Source of the DNA: CAIWHR01 sp963726775
GTDB taxonomy: Bacteria > Pseudomonadota > Gammaproteobacteria > Burkholderiales > Casimicrobiaceae
Direction: 5' to 3'
Length of the DNA: 64,000 bases
NCBI GenBank assembly: GCA_963726775.1
Contig: CAVSDL010000009.1
Coordinates: forward strand, 744,001-808,000
The first letter of the stretch is position 1. Every line of letters starts with the position of its first letter. Positions 52,341-61,417 of the stretch are shown here, in pieces. The notes beneath the pieces were generated by a model. It had not been told where the DNA came from, did not search any database, and was given only the letters and a program-made list of their open reading frames with translations. A program made the translations under genes and the position numbers.

Positions 52341-52451
52341 AGCTTCGTCGCCTCCGCCGAGCCCCAGATACGGTACCGACGATCACCTGGTTCTTGGCCA
52401 GAACCAGATACTCGAAAGATATTTTTCATCGACGTTGGCGATCTGGTGGAG

Positions 52452-52919
52452 CTACTCCGATCCTGCTGCCGCGGCCGTAACCGCATGAAGAGCGCCGGTC
52501 AGGGTTTTGACCGTCGCTTCGACATCGGGGCCCAGCCCGTGCCGCTTCGCGAGCCAAGTCGGATCGTTGTAGGAGAGCCAGGTACTGCCATCAGCGTCCT
52601 GCCAAACCAAAATCTTCAGCGGCAAATCGATGCCAATCGTTGGCGCCGATTGCACCAGTGGCGTTCCTACCTTGGCATTGCCGAATATTAGAAGGTCGTT
52701 CGGACGCAGCGGCACCCCAACTGCCGCCGCGCCCTTCTCATGAGGGATATGCGCAAAGACGGTCATACCTCTCGCCTTCACCTCGGCTTCTAGCCGATTC
52801 ATCGTATCCTTGGGTCCGAAGTGGCTCTTGATTGTGGTGAGTCCCTCTGCAGCCATGGCATGCGCTCCTGACAGGCATATCGCCGCGATTAATGCGAACA
52901 TTCTAAGAAATACTGTCAT
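52452..52919 (-). CDS. DUF302 domain exported protein
   Basis: The 155-residue protein has a signal peptide (about 1-23, ending AMAAE) and a DUF302 domain (TTIKSHFGPKDTMNRLEAEVK; GMTVFAHIPHEKGAAAVGVPLRPNDLLIFGNAKVGTPLVQ; LPLKILVWQDADGSTWLSYNDP). The family is periplasmic or cytosolic and of unknown function. It lies alone on the minus strand in the tRNA-proximal island segment. Confidence 0.88.
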   Translation of the reverse strand: MTVFLRMFALIAAICLSGAHAMAAEGLTTIKSHFGPKDTMNRLEAEVKARGMTVFAHIPHEKGAAAVGVPLRPNDLLIFGNAKVGTPLVQSAPTIGIDLPLKILVWQDADGSTWLSYNDPTWLAKRHGLGPDVEATVKTLTGALHAVTAAAAGSE

Positions 52920-53123
52920 CGCTTGTTGCGCTCGTTTGCCTGCAGGTTACGCGCGGTCGGCGTGTCGATGGAAGACCGTGAAGGCATTGGGCACAATCTG
53001 CCCCAGGATGCTCCGCAGGCGTTTGCCCAGGCCGTCGTGGACGTCGATGCCTATTGATCGGCGTTAGCCGCCACCGTCACATCCAACAAACTGAACCGGC
53101 ACGGATGGGCGTAGCATCCGGCC

Positions 53124-55313
53124 ATGAAGCCACCTGCGCAACGCGCCGCTGATCCGTTGCCGCCGGCGTCGGCGACGTTGGATCCGAGACGTCTTGCGTC
53201 GCGCATGGGCACGCCGCTGCTGGCGAGCCGGCGCCGACAAAGCCTGATCGTCTTCGCGCTGTGCGCCGCGATCGCCGCCGCGTCGGCGTGGATGTACGTG
53301 GGAATCGAGCGGTCGCTGCATGACCTGCGCGCGCAGGGGCTGCCCGCGCTGCTCGATGCCAAGACCAAGTCGCTCGAAGTATTCATCGCCGAGCGGCGGG
53401 CGGATGGCGAGCGATGGGCGCGTGACCCTCACCTTGCGGCGCTGACCGCGGATCTTGCGCGCAGAGCCCGCAGCACGGACATCGGCGAACATTGCCGAAG
53501 CGACGAGGTAGCCGCCTGGCGCAGCACTCTCACGCCCCTCTTGCGCGGCGAGAACATCGTCGCGGTCAACGCCGTGGATCGCGACCGACGCATCATCGCA
53601 TCGTCGCTTCCGGAAATCTGCGGCCTGCGTGCACAGGCGCGGACAACGGCGCCGCAGCTCGCACAGGTCTTCGCCGGCCGCACGCAGTTCGTCCGACCGT
53701 ACGCTGCCGACTCCGGGTTGGTTGCCGCGCAACCGTTCCTCGGGACACGCCCCCTGGCTTGGGTCGAGACGCCGGTGCGCGACGCGGATGGAAGCGTCAT
53801 GGCCATCCTGGGCTTCGCGAGTTACGTCGATCGCGACTTCGAAGGCATCCTGTCCGCGGCGCGGCCCGGCGAAACCGGCGAGGCCTATGCGTTCGACGAG
53901 AGCGGCACGCTCCTGTCCGAGGTCCGCGATGTGCGCGGGTTGCATCGTTCCGGGCTCCTGGCGGCCGGGACGAAGAACGCCGCGTTCCGCCTTACCGTGC
54001 GCGATCCCGGCCACGAACTCGAGTCCGATGCGACACCTGCAGGCGACCCGGCGCTGTGGCCGTTGACGCAGCCCGTCGCGGCGGCGCTGGCGGCCAGCGT
54101 GTCCGCGCAGGAGAGTGCGCCGGCGCGTGGCATCATCCTCGAGCCGTACCGCAACTACCGCGGTCGCGAAGTGATCGGCGCGTGGCTATGGCTGCCGGAC
54201 GAGCGGATGGGGGTCGTCGCCGAGATCGGCCTCGACGAGGCCTATGCGCCGCTGCGCTATGTGCGCGTTGCGCTGGCGGCGGTCATGGCATTGCTGGTGT
54301 TGACCGCCGGTTGGGCCGCGTGGTCGACATTGGCGTTGGCCCGCCTCAGCGCCAAGCCCGCGGCGGGGCGCAAGATCGGCGCCTACCGGCTCGAGCGCGA
54401 ACTGGCCGAAGGCGGTATGGCCACGGTGCACCTCGCGCGCCACGCGCTGCTCAAGCGCCCCACGGCCATCAAGATCCTGAAGCAGCACATGGCTACGGAC
54501 GAGCAGGCGGCGCGGTTCGAGCGCGAAGTGCGGCTCGTCAGCGAGTTGCGGCATCCGAACACAATCGAGATCTACGACTACGGGCACACGCGCGATGGCC
54601 TGCTCTACTATGCGATGGAGTATGTCGACGGCCTCACCCTCGACGCGCTGATCGCCCGCGAGCGCGCGCTGCCGCTCGAGCGGATGCGGCATATCATCGC
54701 GCAGGTGTGCGCCGCGCTGGTGGAAGTGCACGCCAAGGGTATGGTCCACCGCGACATCAAACCCGAGAACGTGATGATCTGCGAGCGCGGTGGTGAGTAC
54801 GACTTCGTCAAGCTCCTTGACTTCGGCATTGTGAAGCGCATCGAGCCGGTGCCCGACGCGTACCCGGACTCGAATCGTGTGCTGACGCGGCAGGTGCGGC
54901 TGCTGGGGACACCGGCGTACATGGCGCCGGAACGCATCGGCCATCCGTCGGACGTCGACCCGCGCACCGATGTGTACGGGGTTGGCGCGCTGATCTTCTT
55001 CCTGACTGCAGGGCGCGCGCCGTTTGGCGGCGACGACCAGGCCTCCATCCTCCGTGAGGTGCTGGCTACAACCGCACCGCGCCTCGCCGACGTGATGCCG
55101 GGCGTACCGCGGGAGCTCGAAGATCTGGTGGCGCGCTGTCTCGCCAAGGTGCCCCAGGAGCGCCCGGGCGCGATCGGCGACATCCAGAAGGCGTTGGCGT
55201 CCCTTCGCCTGCCACAGTGGACGCGGGATGATGCGCGCGCCTGGTGGGAAATGTGGCGCGAGAGTCAGGTGGTTGGGGACGTGGCCGGAGATCGCGACGT
55301 CGAGGTCGTCTGA
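53124..55313 (+). CDS. Transmembrane sensor Ser/Thr protein kinase
   Basis: The 729-residue protein has an N-terminal TM helix (about 40-62), an extracytoplasmic sensor of about 300 residues resembling dCache/Cache domains (AEVGLD-type ends; FVRPYAADSGLVAAQPFL; GFASYVDRDF), a second TM (about 377-402) and a cytoplasmic kinase domain. Kinase motifs: glycine loop ELAEGGMATVHLA (near 425), Lys in TAIKILKQ, HRDIKPENVM (near 543), DFGIVKR (near 566), APE in YMAPERIGH and DVYGVGALIFFLTAGRAPF. All catalytic residues are retained, so it should phosphorylate Ser/Thr in response to an external signal. Targets are unknown. Confidence 0.9.
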   Translation: MKPPAQRAADPLPPASATLDPRRLASRMGTPLLASRRRQSLIVFALCAAIAAASAWMYVGIERSLHDLRAQGLPALLDAKTKSLEVFIAERRADGERWARDPHLAALTADLARRARSTDIGEHCRSDEVAAWRSTLTPLLRGENIVAVNAVDRDRRIIASSLPEICGLRAQARTTAPQLAQVFAGRTQFVRPYAADSGLVAAQPFLGTRPLAWVETPVRDADGSVMAILGFASYVDRDFEGILSAARPGETGEAYAFDESGTLLSEVRDVRGLHRSGLLAAGTKNAAFRLTVRDPGHELESDATPAGDPALWPLTQPVAAALAASVSAQESAPARGIILEPYRNYRGREVIGAWLWLPDERMGVVAEIGLDEAYAPLRYVRVALAAVMALLVLTAGWAAWSTLALARLSAKPAAGRKIGAYRLERELAEGGMATVHLARHALLKRPTAIKILKQHMATDEQAARFEREVRLVSELRHPNTIEIYDYGHTRDGLLYYAMEYVDGLTLDALIARERALPLERMRHIIAQVCAALVEVHAKGMVHRDIKPENVMICERGGEYDFVKLLDFGIVKRIEPVPDAYPDSNRVLTRQVRLLGTPAYMAPERIGHPSDVDPRTDVYGVGALIFFLTAGRAPFGGDDQASILREVLATTAPRLADVMPGVPRELEDLVARCLAKVPQERPGAIGDIQKALASLRLPQWTRDDARAWWEMWRESQVVGDVAGDRDVEVV

Positions 55314-55393
55314 CGCGTTCGTTTCTACGATTGCGATTGGCTACGCTGCAGAAAAAGAAGCGTCAGCGGAAGAAGCTGAGCCCTTGCAATTCT

Positions 55394-55469
55394 TGGCTCC
55401 CCGACCTGGGCTCGAACCAGGGACCTGCGGATTAACAGTCCGTCGCTCTACCAGCTGAGCTATCGGGGA
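55394..55469 (-). tRNA. tRNA-Asn (anticodon GTT)
   Basis: The minus strand folds as a complete cloverleaf of 76 nt: acceptor TCCCCGA/TCGGGGA, D-arm with AGCTCAGCTGGTAGAG, anticodon loop with GTT (complement at 55434-55436), T-arm CCTGG/TTCGAGC/CCAGG and encoded CCA. Its 3' end points toward the islands; two extra copies of that end lie at 52.2 and 41.9 kb. Confidence 0.95.
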
Positions 55470-55664
55470 ACAAGCCTTCCATTTTACTGTTTTTGGCCAA
55501 TGCGGGTCAAACGGTGCCACCTCTTGACTCCTATCCGGCAGCGCGATTCGCCGGTTTCCGACCGCCGGAGTCTGCGTCGCCGCTTCGAGCCATCGTCTGG
55601 GTGCCGAGATGGCAGGAGACCCGAGCGCGGCCCCGCAAACGTAACGGATTGTCGGCTGAGCGGC

Positions 55665-55692
55665 GGCCGCGCAGGATTGCGGCCCGTTTTTT
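55665..55692 (+). terminator. Putative intrinsic terminator
   Basis: A 6-bp perfect stem GGCCGC/GCGGCC with an 8-nt loop is followed after two bases by six T. It lies upstream of the FIST gene and could end plus-strand transcripts coming from the kinase gene. Confidence 0.45.
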
Positions 55693-55722
55693 GCTTGAAG
55701 TTGCTCGATTGGTGCCGCAATT

Positions 55723-56862
55723 ATGCAAATCCATACCTTCACCCACAGCCTGGATGCCGGTTGGTCCTGCGCCCTGCCGGCGGAATTCGATTCGCCGCGG
55801 ACGCTGCTGATCGCCTTCGGCGCGGTCGAGTACGCGGATGCGCCCGCGGCGCTGGCCGAACTGGCCGCGACGTTCCCGCGGAGCGCGTTGGTCGGTTGCT
55901 CGAGTGCCGGGGAGATCTGCGGCCAGATGGTCACCGATGGCACGCTCGTCGTGGGGATCGTCCGCTTCGAGCGCACGGCGCTGGCCGTATCGACCACGCC
56001 GATCGCGGCGATGGCCGACTCCTCCGCGGCAGGCAGGCGCCTCGGTGTTGAGCTGGCACCGCACCGTCCACGTCTGGTGTTCGTTCTATCCGACGGCCTG
56101 TCCATCAATGGCTCGGACCTGATTCGCGGCCTCACCGAGTCGTTGTCGCCCGAGACGATGGTCGTAGGCGGTCTTGCCGCCGACGGCGACCGTTTTGCGC
56201 GGACCTGGGTGCTCGTCGACGGCGCGCCGATGAGCGGCCATGTGACGGCGGTGGGCCTGTCTGGACCTCTCGCGGTAGGCGCGGGTTCGCAGGGCGGCTG
56301 GGACACCTTCGGGCCGGAGCGGCGGGTCACCCGCTCAGAGGGCAATGTACTGTACGAACTGGACGGCAAGCCCGCCCTCGCGCTCTACAAGGAATACCTG
56401 GGGAACTTTGCCTCCGGTCTGCCGGCGACGGCGCTGCGGTTCCCGCTTTCCATACGCGAGCATTCCGGCACCGGCACCCAGGTCGTAAGGACGATCCTGG
56501 CGATCGACGAAGCAACGCAATCATTGACCTTCGCCGGCGACGTGCCGAACGGATGGCGCGCGCGGCTGATGCGCTCCAACCATGATCGTCTCATCTCCGG
56601 CGCCATGCGCGCAGCAGCCGAGGCGACCGCCGGAATGGCCGACGCTCCCGCACTCGCGCTGACGATCAGCTGCATCGGCCGCCGCCAGGTTCTCGGGCAG
56701 CGCACCGAAGAAGAAACCGAGGCCGCGTTCGAAGCGCTGCCTCCCGGATCGCATCAGATCGGCTTCTACGCCTACGGCGGGATTTCGCCCGGTGGATTCG
56801 CGGCGTGCGAACTCCACAATCAGACCATGACGCTGACGACCATCTGTGAACTCGCTGCATAA
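55723..56862 (+). CDS. FIST domain signal-transduction protein
   Basis: The 379-residue cytosolic protein has a FIST_N domain (about 20-210: LLIAFGAVEYADA, LVGCSSAGEICG, VFVLSDGLSINGSDLIRGL, MVVGGLAADGDRFA) and a FIST_C domain (about 215-370: GNVLYELDGKPALALYKEYL, PLSIREHSGT, GFYAYGGISPGGFAACELHNQTMT). FIST domains are thought to sense small ligands such as amino acids. Its 3' end overlaps the start of the PAS-GGDEF-EAL gene by 17 bp, a sensor-output pair. Confidence 0.92.
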   Translation: MQIHTFTHSLDAGWSCALPAEFDSPRTLLIAFGAVEYADAPAALAELAATFPRSALVGCSSAGEICGQMVTDGTLVVGIVRFERTALAVSTTPIAAMADSSAAGRRLGVELAPHRPRLVFVLSDGLSINGSDLIRGLTESLSPETMVVGGLAADGDRFARTWVLVDGAPMSGHVTAVGLSGPLAVGAGSQGGWDTFGPERRVTRSEGNVLYELDGKPALALYKEYLGNFASGLPATALRFPLSIREHSGTGTQVVRTILAIDEATQSLTFAGDVPNGWRARLMRSNHDRLISGAMRAAAEATAGMADAPALALTISCIGRRQVLGQRTEEETEAAFEALPPGSHQIGFYAYGGISPGGFAACELHNQTMTLTTICELAA

Positions 56863-58807
56863 CCTTCTGCGCCGCCAGTTGCGTCGGCTGAGTCTTGCCC
56901 CGGGCCGGACGCCGACGCTGGACGCCTGGCGGACACTGCTCGACCGGGTCAGCCAGACCTACGGCGAATCCGACCAGGAGCGCTATCTGCTCGAGCGGTC
57001 GCAGGACATTTCGTCGCGCGAAATGCAGGAACTCTACAGCGCGCTGCAGCACGAGCGCGACACACTCGAATCGCGCGTTCGCGACCGAACCGCGGCGCTG
57101 GGCGCAAGCGAAGCGCGTTTCCGCAGCTTCACCTCTTTGGGCTCCGATTGGTATTGGGAACAGGATGATCAGTTCCGCTTCACGTCGATCAGCGGCAACC
57201 TCGCCGAGGCGACGGGATTCGACATCGAGGAACATCTGGGCCGGACGCGATGGGAGCTGCCTGGCGTCGAGGCGCCGGACGGCGGCTGGGCGACGCATCG
57301 CGCACGCCTCGAGTCGCACGAGACGTTCTACGACGTCGTGCTGCCGCGGTTTCACCCGGTGCGCGGGCAACGCTACGCAGCGATCAGCGGCGAACCGGTT
57401 TTCGACGCGGAGGGCCGCTTCACCGGATACCGCGGCATCGGGCGCGAGATCACGCGGCAGAAGCTCGCCGAGGAAAACATCAACCGGCTCGCGCACTACG
57501 ACACGCTGACCAGTCTCTTCAACCGCACCGCGTTCTTCGAGCGGCTCAATCATGCACTGTCGGTCGCGCAGCGCCACGCACGCTCGCTCGCGGTGCTGTT
57601 TATCGACCTCGACCGTTTCAAGGACGTCAACGACGCCTTCGGCCACGTCACCGGCGACGAAGTGCTGAAGATCATGGCGCAGCGCCTGACGGGCACGATC
57701 CGCGCGTCGGACACCGCGGCGCGCCTGGGCGGCGACGAGTTCATCGTGCTTGCGGAGGACGTCTCGCGGGAAAGCGACGTCAGCGAGTTCGGGCAGCGGC
57801 TGCTCGACGCCCTGTCCGAGCCGTTCGCGCTGCACGGTCAGGAGTGTCGACTGAGCGCGAGCGTCGGCATCGCGATGTCGCCGCATGATGGCGACGACGC
57901 AGCGACGCTGCTGAAGAAGGCGGACGTGGCGATGTACCGGGCCAAGGAATCCGGGCGCAACGGGCTCGCCTTCTTTTCCGAAGTGGACAACCGGCCGGCG
58001 GAGGAACGGATCGTCATGGGCGCGGGCATCCGCCGCGCGCTCGATACCGACCAGCTGCGGCTCCTGTATCAGCCCAAGGTGTCCGTGCGCAACGGTGCGA
58101 TGACCGGCGTCGAGGCACTGGTGCGCTGGCAGCACCCGGAGCGCGGGCTGCTGCTGCCCGATGCCTTCATCCCGCTGGCCGAGGATTCCGGGCTTATCCG
58201 TCACATCGGGCGCTGGGTGCTGCATACCGCCTGCACGCAGGCGCTCAAGTGGCAGGCCGAAGGCGCCGGTCCGATCCGCGTCGCGGTCAACCTTTCGGCG
58301 CGCCAGTTCAGCGACGAACGCCTCGTCATCGAGGTCGCGCATGCGCTCGCGCAGACCGAGCTGCCGGCCGAACTGCTCGAGCTCGAAATCACCGAGAGCA
58401 TGATGATGGAGAACCCCGATCTCGCCGCCGAGACGCTGCTCGAGATCAAGGCCATGGGTGTGCACGTATCGATCGACGACTTCGGCACCGGCTATTCGTC
58501 GCTTGCCCGGCTCAAGAAATTCCCGATCGAAAGCGTGAAGATCGACCGCTCGTTCATTCGCGACATCGCGGTCGATCCCGACGACGCCGCGATCGTGTCC
58601 GCCGTCATCGCGATGGCGCACAGCCTGCGGTTGAAGGTGATCGCCGAAGGCGTCGAAACGCACGATCAGGTGCGCTTCCTCCGCGATCGCAATTGCGACG
58701 AAATGCAGGGGTTTCTCTTCAGCCGGCCCGTCGAGGCCGCGGAAATCCTCGCGTTCGTGCATCGGCACAGCGCCAACCGGCTGGAAATAGTCGGCGCCGC
58801 GGACTGA
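56846..58807 (+). CDS. PAS-GGDEF-EAL cyclic-di-GMP signalling protein
   Basis: The 653-residue protein has an N-terminal coiled-coil-like helix (SREMQELYSALQHERDTLES), a PAS domain (about 85-205, WEQDDQFRFTSISGNLAEATG), a GGDEF domain with intact LGGDEFIVL (near 294) and an inhibitory RxxD (RASD) five residues before it, and an EAL domain with GVEALVRW (near 420) and EGVET (near 600). Both catalytic centres look intact, so it could make and break c-di-GMP. GTG 56846 overlaps the FIST stop, suggesting FIST controls it. Confidence 0.92.
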   Translation: MNSLHNLLRRQLRRLSLAPGRTPTLDAWRTLLDRVSQTYGESDQERYLLERSQDISSREMQELYSALQHERDTLESRVRDRTAALGASEARFRSFTSLGSDWYWEQDDQFRFTSISGNLAEATGFDIEEHLGRTRWELPGVEAPDGGWATHRARLESHETFYDVVLPRFHPVRGQRYAAISGEPVFDAEGRFTGYRGIGREITRQKLAEENINRLAHYDTLTSLFNRTAFFERLNHALSVAQRHARSLAVLFIDLDRFKDVNDAFGHVTGDEVLKIMAQRLTGTIRASDTAARLGGDEFIVLAEDVSRESDVSEFGQRLLDALSEPFALHGQECRLSASVGIAMSPHDGDDAATLLKKADVAMYRAKESGRNGLAFFSEVDNRPAEERIVMGAGIRRALDTDQLRLLYQPKVSVRNGAMTGVEALVRWQHPERGLLLPDAFIPLAEDSGLIRHIGRWVLHTACTQALKWQAEGAGPIRVAVNLSARQFSDERLVIEVAHALAQTELPAELLELEITESMMMENPDLAAETLLEIKAMGVHVSIDDFGTGYSSLARLKKFPIESVKIDRSFIRDIAVDPDDAAIVSAVIAMAHSLRLKVIAEGVETHDQVRFLRDRNCDEMQGFLFSRPVEAAEILAFVHRHSANRLEIVGAAD

Positions 58808-58903
58808 CGCTGGACGGGGCGCTCGCCTCGTCAAAGGTCAGAACGAACTGCGGGTAGGCGGGATTTCGTGCGGCCTGCCGTCGCGCTGCCGGGAACTCCC
58901 GGC

Positions 58904-59479
58904 TCAGCGCCGGTGCCGATCCAGGTGCGGCGCGGCGAGCTTCAGGTAATGAAACATCGACCACAGCGTGAGGATCGCCGCGACCCACAGCGCGATCGCA
59001 CCCAGCAGCGGCGTCGAAATCCCCGGAATCACCGGCTCGTGCAGAAGCAGCGCGACGATCGCCGTCATTTGCGCGACGGTCTTCAGCTTGCCGATGAAGG
59101 CGACGGCGACGCTTTTCGTCTCTCCCAGTTGCGCCATCCATTCGCGCAGTGCCGAGATCGCGATCTCGCGGCCGATGATGATGATCGCAAGATACGTTTC
59201 GGCGCGGTCGAGCCACACCAGCATGATGAGCGCCGCGGCGACCATGAGCTTGTCGGCCACCGGATCGAGAAATGCGCCGAAAGCCGTCGTCAGACCCCAG
59301 CGGCGCGCGATCCAGCCGTCCAGCCAGTCGGTGATCGCCGCGACGGCAAAGATCGTCATCGCCGTCCAGTTCTTTCCGGCGGGCGACAGCCAGCCGTCGG
59401 GCAGGTAGTAGACCGCCACGAACACCGGAATCAGCACGATCCGGAGCCACGTCAGGAGGATGGGGATGTTGAACGGCAT
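58904..59479 (-). CDS. pgsA: CDP-diacylglycerol-glycerol-3-phosphate 3-phosphatidyltransferase
   Basis: The 191-residue integral membrane enzyme makes phosphatidylglycerophosphate. The CDP-alcohol phosphotransferase motif is present (DWLDGWIARRWGLTTAFGAFLDPVADK, D-x2-DG-x2-AR-x8-G-x3-D-x3-D). It lies 93 bp after uvrC in the same orientation, the usual uvrC-pgsA order. Confidence 0.95.
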   Translation of the reverse strand: MPFNIPILLTWLRIVLIPVFVAVYYLPDGWLSPAGKNWTAMTIFAVAAITDWLDGWIARRWGLTTAFGAFLDPVADKLMVAAALIMLVWLDRAETYLAIIIIGREIAISALREWMAQLGETKSVAVAFIGKLKTVAQMTAIVALLLHEPVIPGISTPLLGAIALWVAAILTLWSMFHYLKLAAPHLDRHRR

Positions 59480-59572
59480 CTGGGCGCGGCGGCGCTATCC
59501 GCCCGCCGGGAGGTTGATTCTACCGCGCTGGCAACGCGCCGGTCGGATGCCCGACATGCACTTGCAAGACCG

Positions 59573-61417
59573 TTAGTGCAATGCCCCGAAAATCTTCTCC
59601 GCCAGCGCCCGGCTGATCCCGGGGACGCGCGCCAGGTCGTCGGCGCTCGCGGCCTCCACGCCCCTGAGGCCGCCGAAGTGCGTCAGCAGCGCCTGCCGCT
59701 TTTTCGCGCCGATGCCCGCGATGTCCTGCAGGGTCGAGGTCGTCCGCGCCTTGCCGCGCCGCGCGCGGTGGCCCTGGATCGCGAAACGGTGTGCCTCGTC
59801 CCGGATCTGCTGCAGCAGGTGCAGGCCGGGGTGGTCCGACGGCAGATTGAGAACGTCGTCGCGCCCCGGAAAGACGATGTCCTCTTCGCCCGCCTTGCGC
59901 TCGGGACCCTTGGCGATGCCCACGAGCCGCGTGTCGTGCAGCCCCTGGTCGGCCAGCACGTCGGCGGCCACCGCCACCTGCCCCTTGCCGCCGTCGATGA
60001 CGAGCAGATCCGGCGCCGGGAACTCGCCGGCGATGATCCGCGCGCAGCGCCGCGAGAGCGCCTCGCGAAGCGCAGCGTAATCGTCGCCGCCGACGGGCGG
60101 CGTCACGTTGAAGCGCCGGTATTCGCCGGTGCGCATTTCGAGGCGGTCGAAAATCACGCAGGATGCGACTGCGCGCTCGCCCATCGTGTGCGAAACGTCG
60201 AAGCATTCGATCCGCTGCGCCGTGGCCGGGAGCTCCAGCGCCGCCTGCAGCGCCGCCAGCCGATCGTCCTGCGTGGCTTTTTGCGCGAGCCTCTGCCGCA
60301 CCGCGAAACCTGCGTTCTGCACCGCCATCGCCTGCCAGACCCGGCGCTCACCCCCCGGATTGCCGACTATGTCCACGCGCTGCCCCGCCTGCGCCGAGAG
60401 CACTTCGGCCAGTGCCGCCTGATCGCCGGCATCGGGGGCAATGATGGTCGGTGGCACCGGCCGGTCGACGTAGTGCTGTTCCAGAAATGCGGGCACGACC
60501 TCGGGCAGCCGGTCCGCGTCGGCGTGGTGCGGAAAGAACGTGCGGTCGCCGACGTGGCGGCCCCCGCGGATCATCACCACGTTGACGGCGACGAGCCCGC
60601 GTTCCGCCGCCGCCGCGACCACGTCGACGTCGCCGGCCGTCGCGCTTTCGACGAACTGGCGCGACTGCAGCTGCGTCAGGCGCGTGATCTTGTCGCGGAA
60701 GCGCCCCGCGCGTTCGAAGGCGAGCGTCGCGCTCGCCTCTTTCATTTGTGCCTGCAGCAGCGCCAGCACCTCGGTGGCCTTGCCCTGCAGGAACAGCACG
60801 GCGCTCTGCACATCGTCGCGGTAGTCGGCCTCGGCGACGAGCCCGACGCACGGAGCGCTGCAGCGCTGAATCTGGTGCAGCATGCAGGGTCGCGAGCGGT
60901 TGGCAAAGACGCTGTTCTCGCAGGTGCGCAGCTGGAACACCTTCTGCAGCAGCGCCATGCCTTCGCGCACGGCGCCGGCGCTCGGAAACGGGCCGAAGTA
61001 CCGGTTCTGCCGGTCGAGCTTGCCGCGATGGAAGCGCAGCTGCGGAAACGTCTCGCCGGTGAGGCACACGTACGGATAGCTCTTGTCGTCGCGAAACAGA
61101 ATGTTGAAGCGCGGTTCGTCGGCCTTGATCAGGTTGTTTTCGAGCAGCAGCGCCTCGCCTTCGGACCGCGTCACCGTAGTCTCTACCCGCGCGACCTGCG
61201 CCAGCATCAGCGCGATCCGCGTCTCGTGCGCGCCCTTCTGGAAGTAGCTCGCGACGCGTTTCTTGAGGTCGCGCGCCTTGCCGACGTAAAGCGTTTCGCC
61301 GGCCGCGTCGAACATCCGGTACACGCCCGGACGGTGCGGCAGCGACGCGATGAGCTCGTGCGCGTCGAACGGCGGCGCGGCGTCGGCCGGCGCGGTCGCG
61401 GGGTCGGGCGGCGTCAT
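59573..61417 (-). CDS. uvrC: Excinuclease ABC subunit C
   Basis: The 614-residue nuclease subunit makes both incisions in nucleotide excision repair. It has an N-terminal GIY-YIG domain (PGVYRMFDAAGETLYVGKARDLKKRV), a UVR-type motif near 205-240, the RNase H-like C-terminal nuclease region (IECFDVSHTMGERAVASCVIFD; LLVIDGGKGQVAVA) and helix-hairpin-helix pair (DIAGIGAKKRQALLTHFGGLRGVEAA). ATG 61417 overlaps the upstream glycosylase stop as ATGA. Confidence 0.95.
   Translation of the reverse strand: MTPPDPATAPADAAPPFDAHELIASLPHRPGVYRMFDAAGETLYVGKARDLKKRVASYFQKGAHETRIALMLAQVARVETTVTRSEGEALLLENNLIKADEPRFNILFRDDKSYPYVCLTGETFPQLRFHRGKLDRQNRYFGPFPSAGAVREGMALLQKVFQLRTCENSVFANRSRPCMLHQIQRCSAPCVGLVAEADYRDDVQSAVLFLQGKATEVLALLQAQMKEASATLAFERAGRFRDKITRLTQLQSRQFVESATAGDVDVVAAAAERGLVAVNVVMIRGGRHVGDRTFFPHHADADRLPEVVPAFLEQHYVDRPVPPTIIAPDAGDQAALAEVLSAQAGQRVDIVGNPGGERRVWQAMAVQNAGFAVRQRLAQKATQDDRLAALQAALELPATAQRIECFDVSHTMGERAVASCVIFDRLEMRTGEYRRFNVTPPVGGDDYAALREALSRRCARIIAGEFPAPDLLVIDGGKGQVAVAADVLADQGLHDTRLVGIAKGPERKAGEEDIVFPGRDDVLNLPSDHPGLHLLQQIRDEAHRFAIQGHRARRGKARTTSTLQDIAGIGAKKRQALLTHFGGLRGVEAASADDLARVPGISRALAEKIFGALH

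Noticed and set aside
55325..55460. Peptide LEPGTCGLTVR seen three times in plus-strand frames
   Set aside because: It is the antisense translation of the tRNA-Asn 3' end and its two copies, not a protein motif.
56666..58834. 722-codon open frame opposite the FIST/GGDEF-EAL genes
   Set aside because: The peptide is Arg/Asp/His-rich without domain pattern; the plus-strand genes are intact and recognisable.
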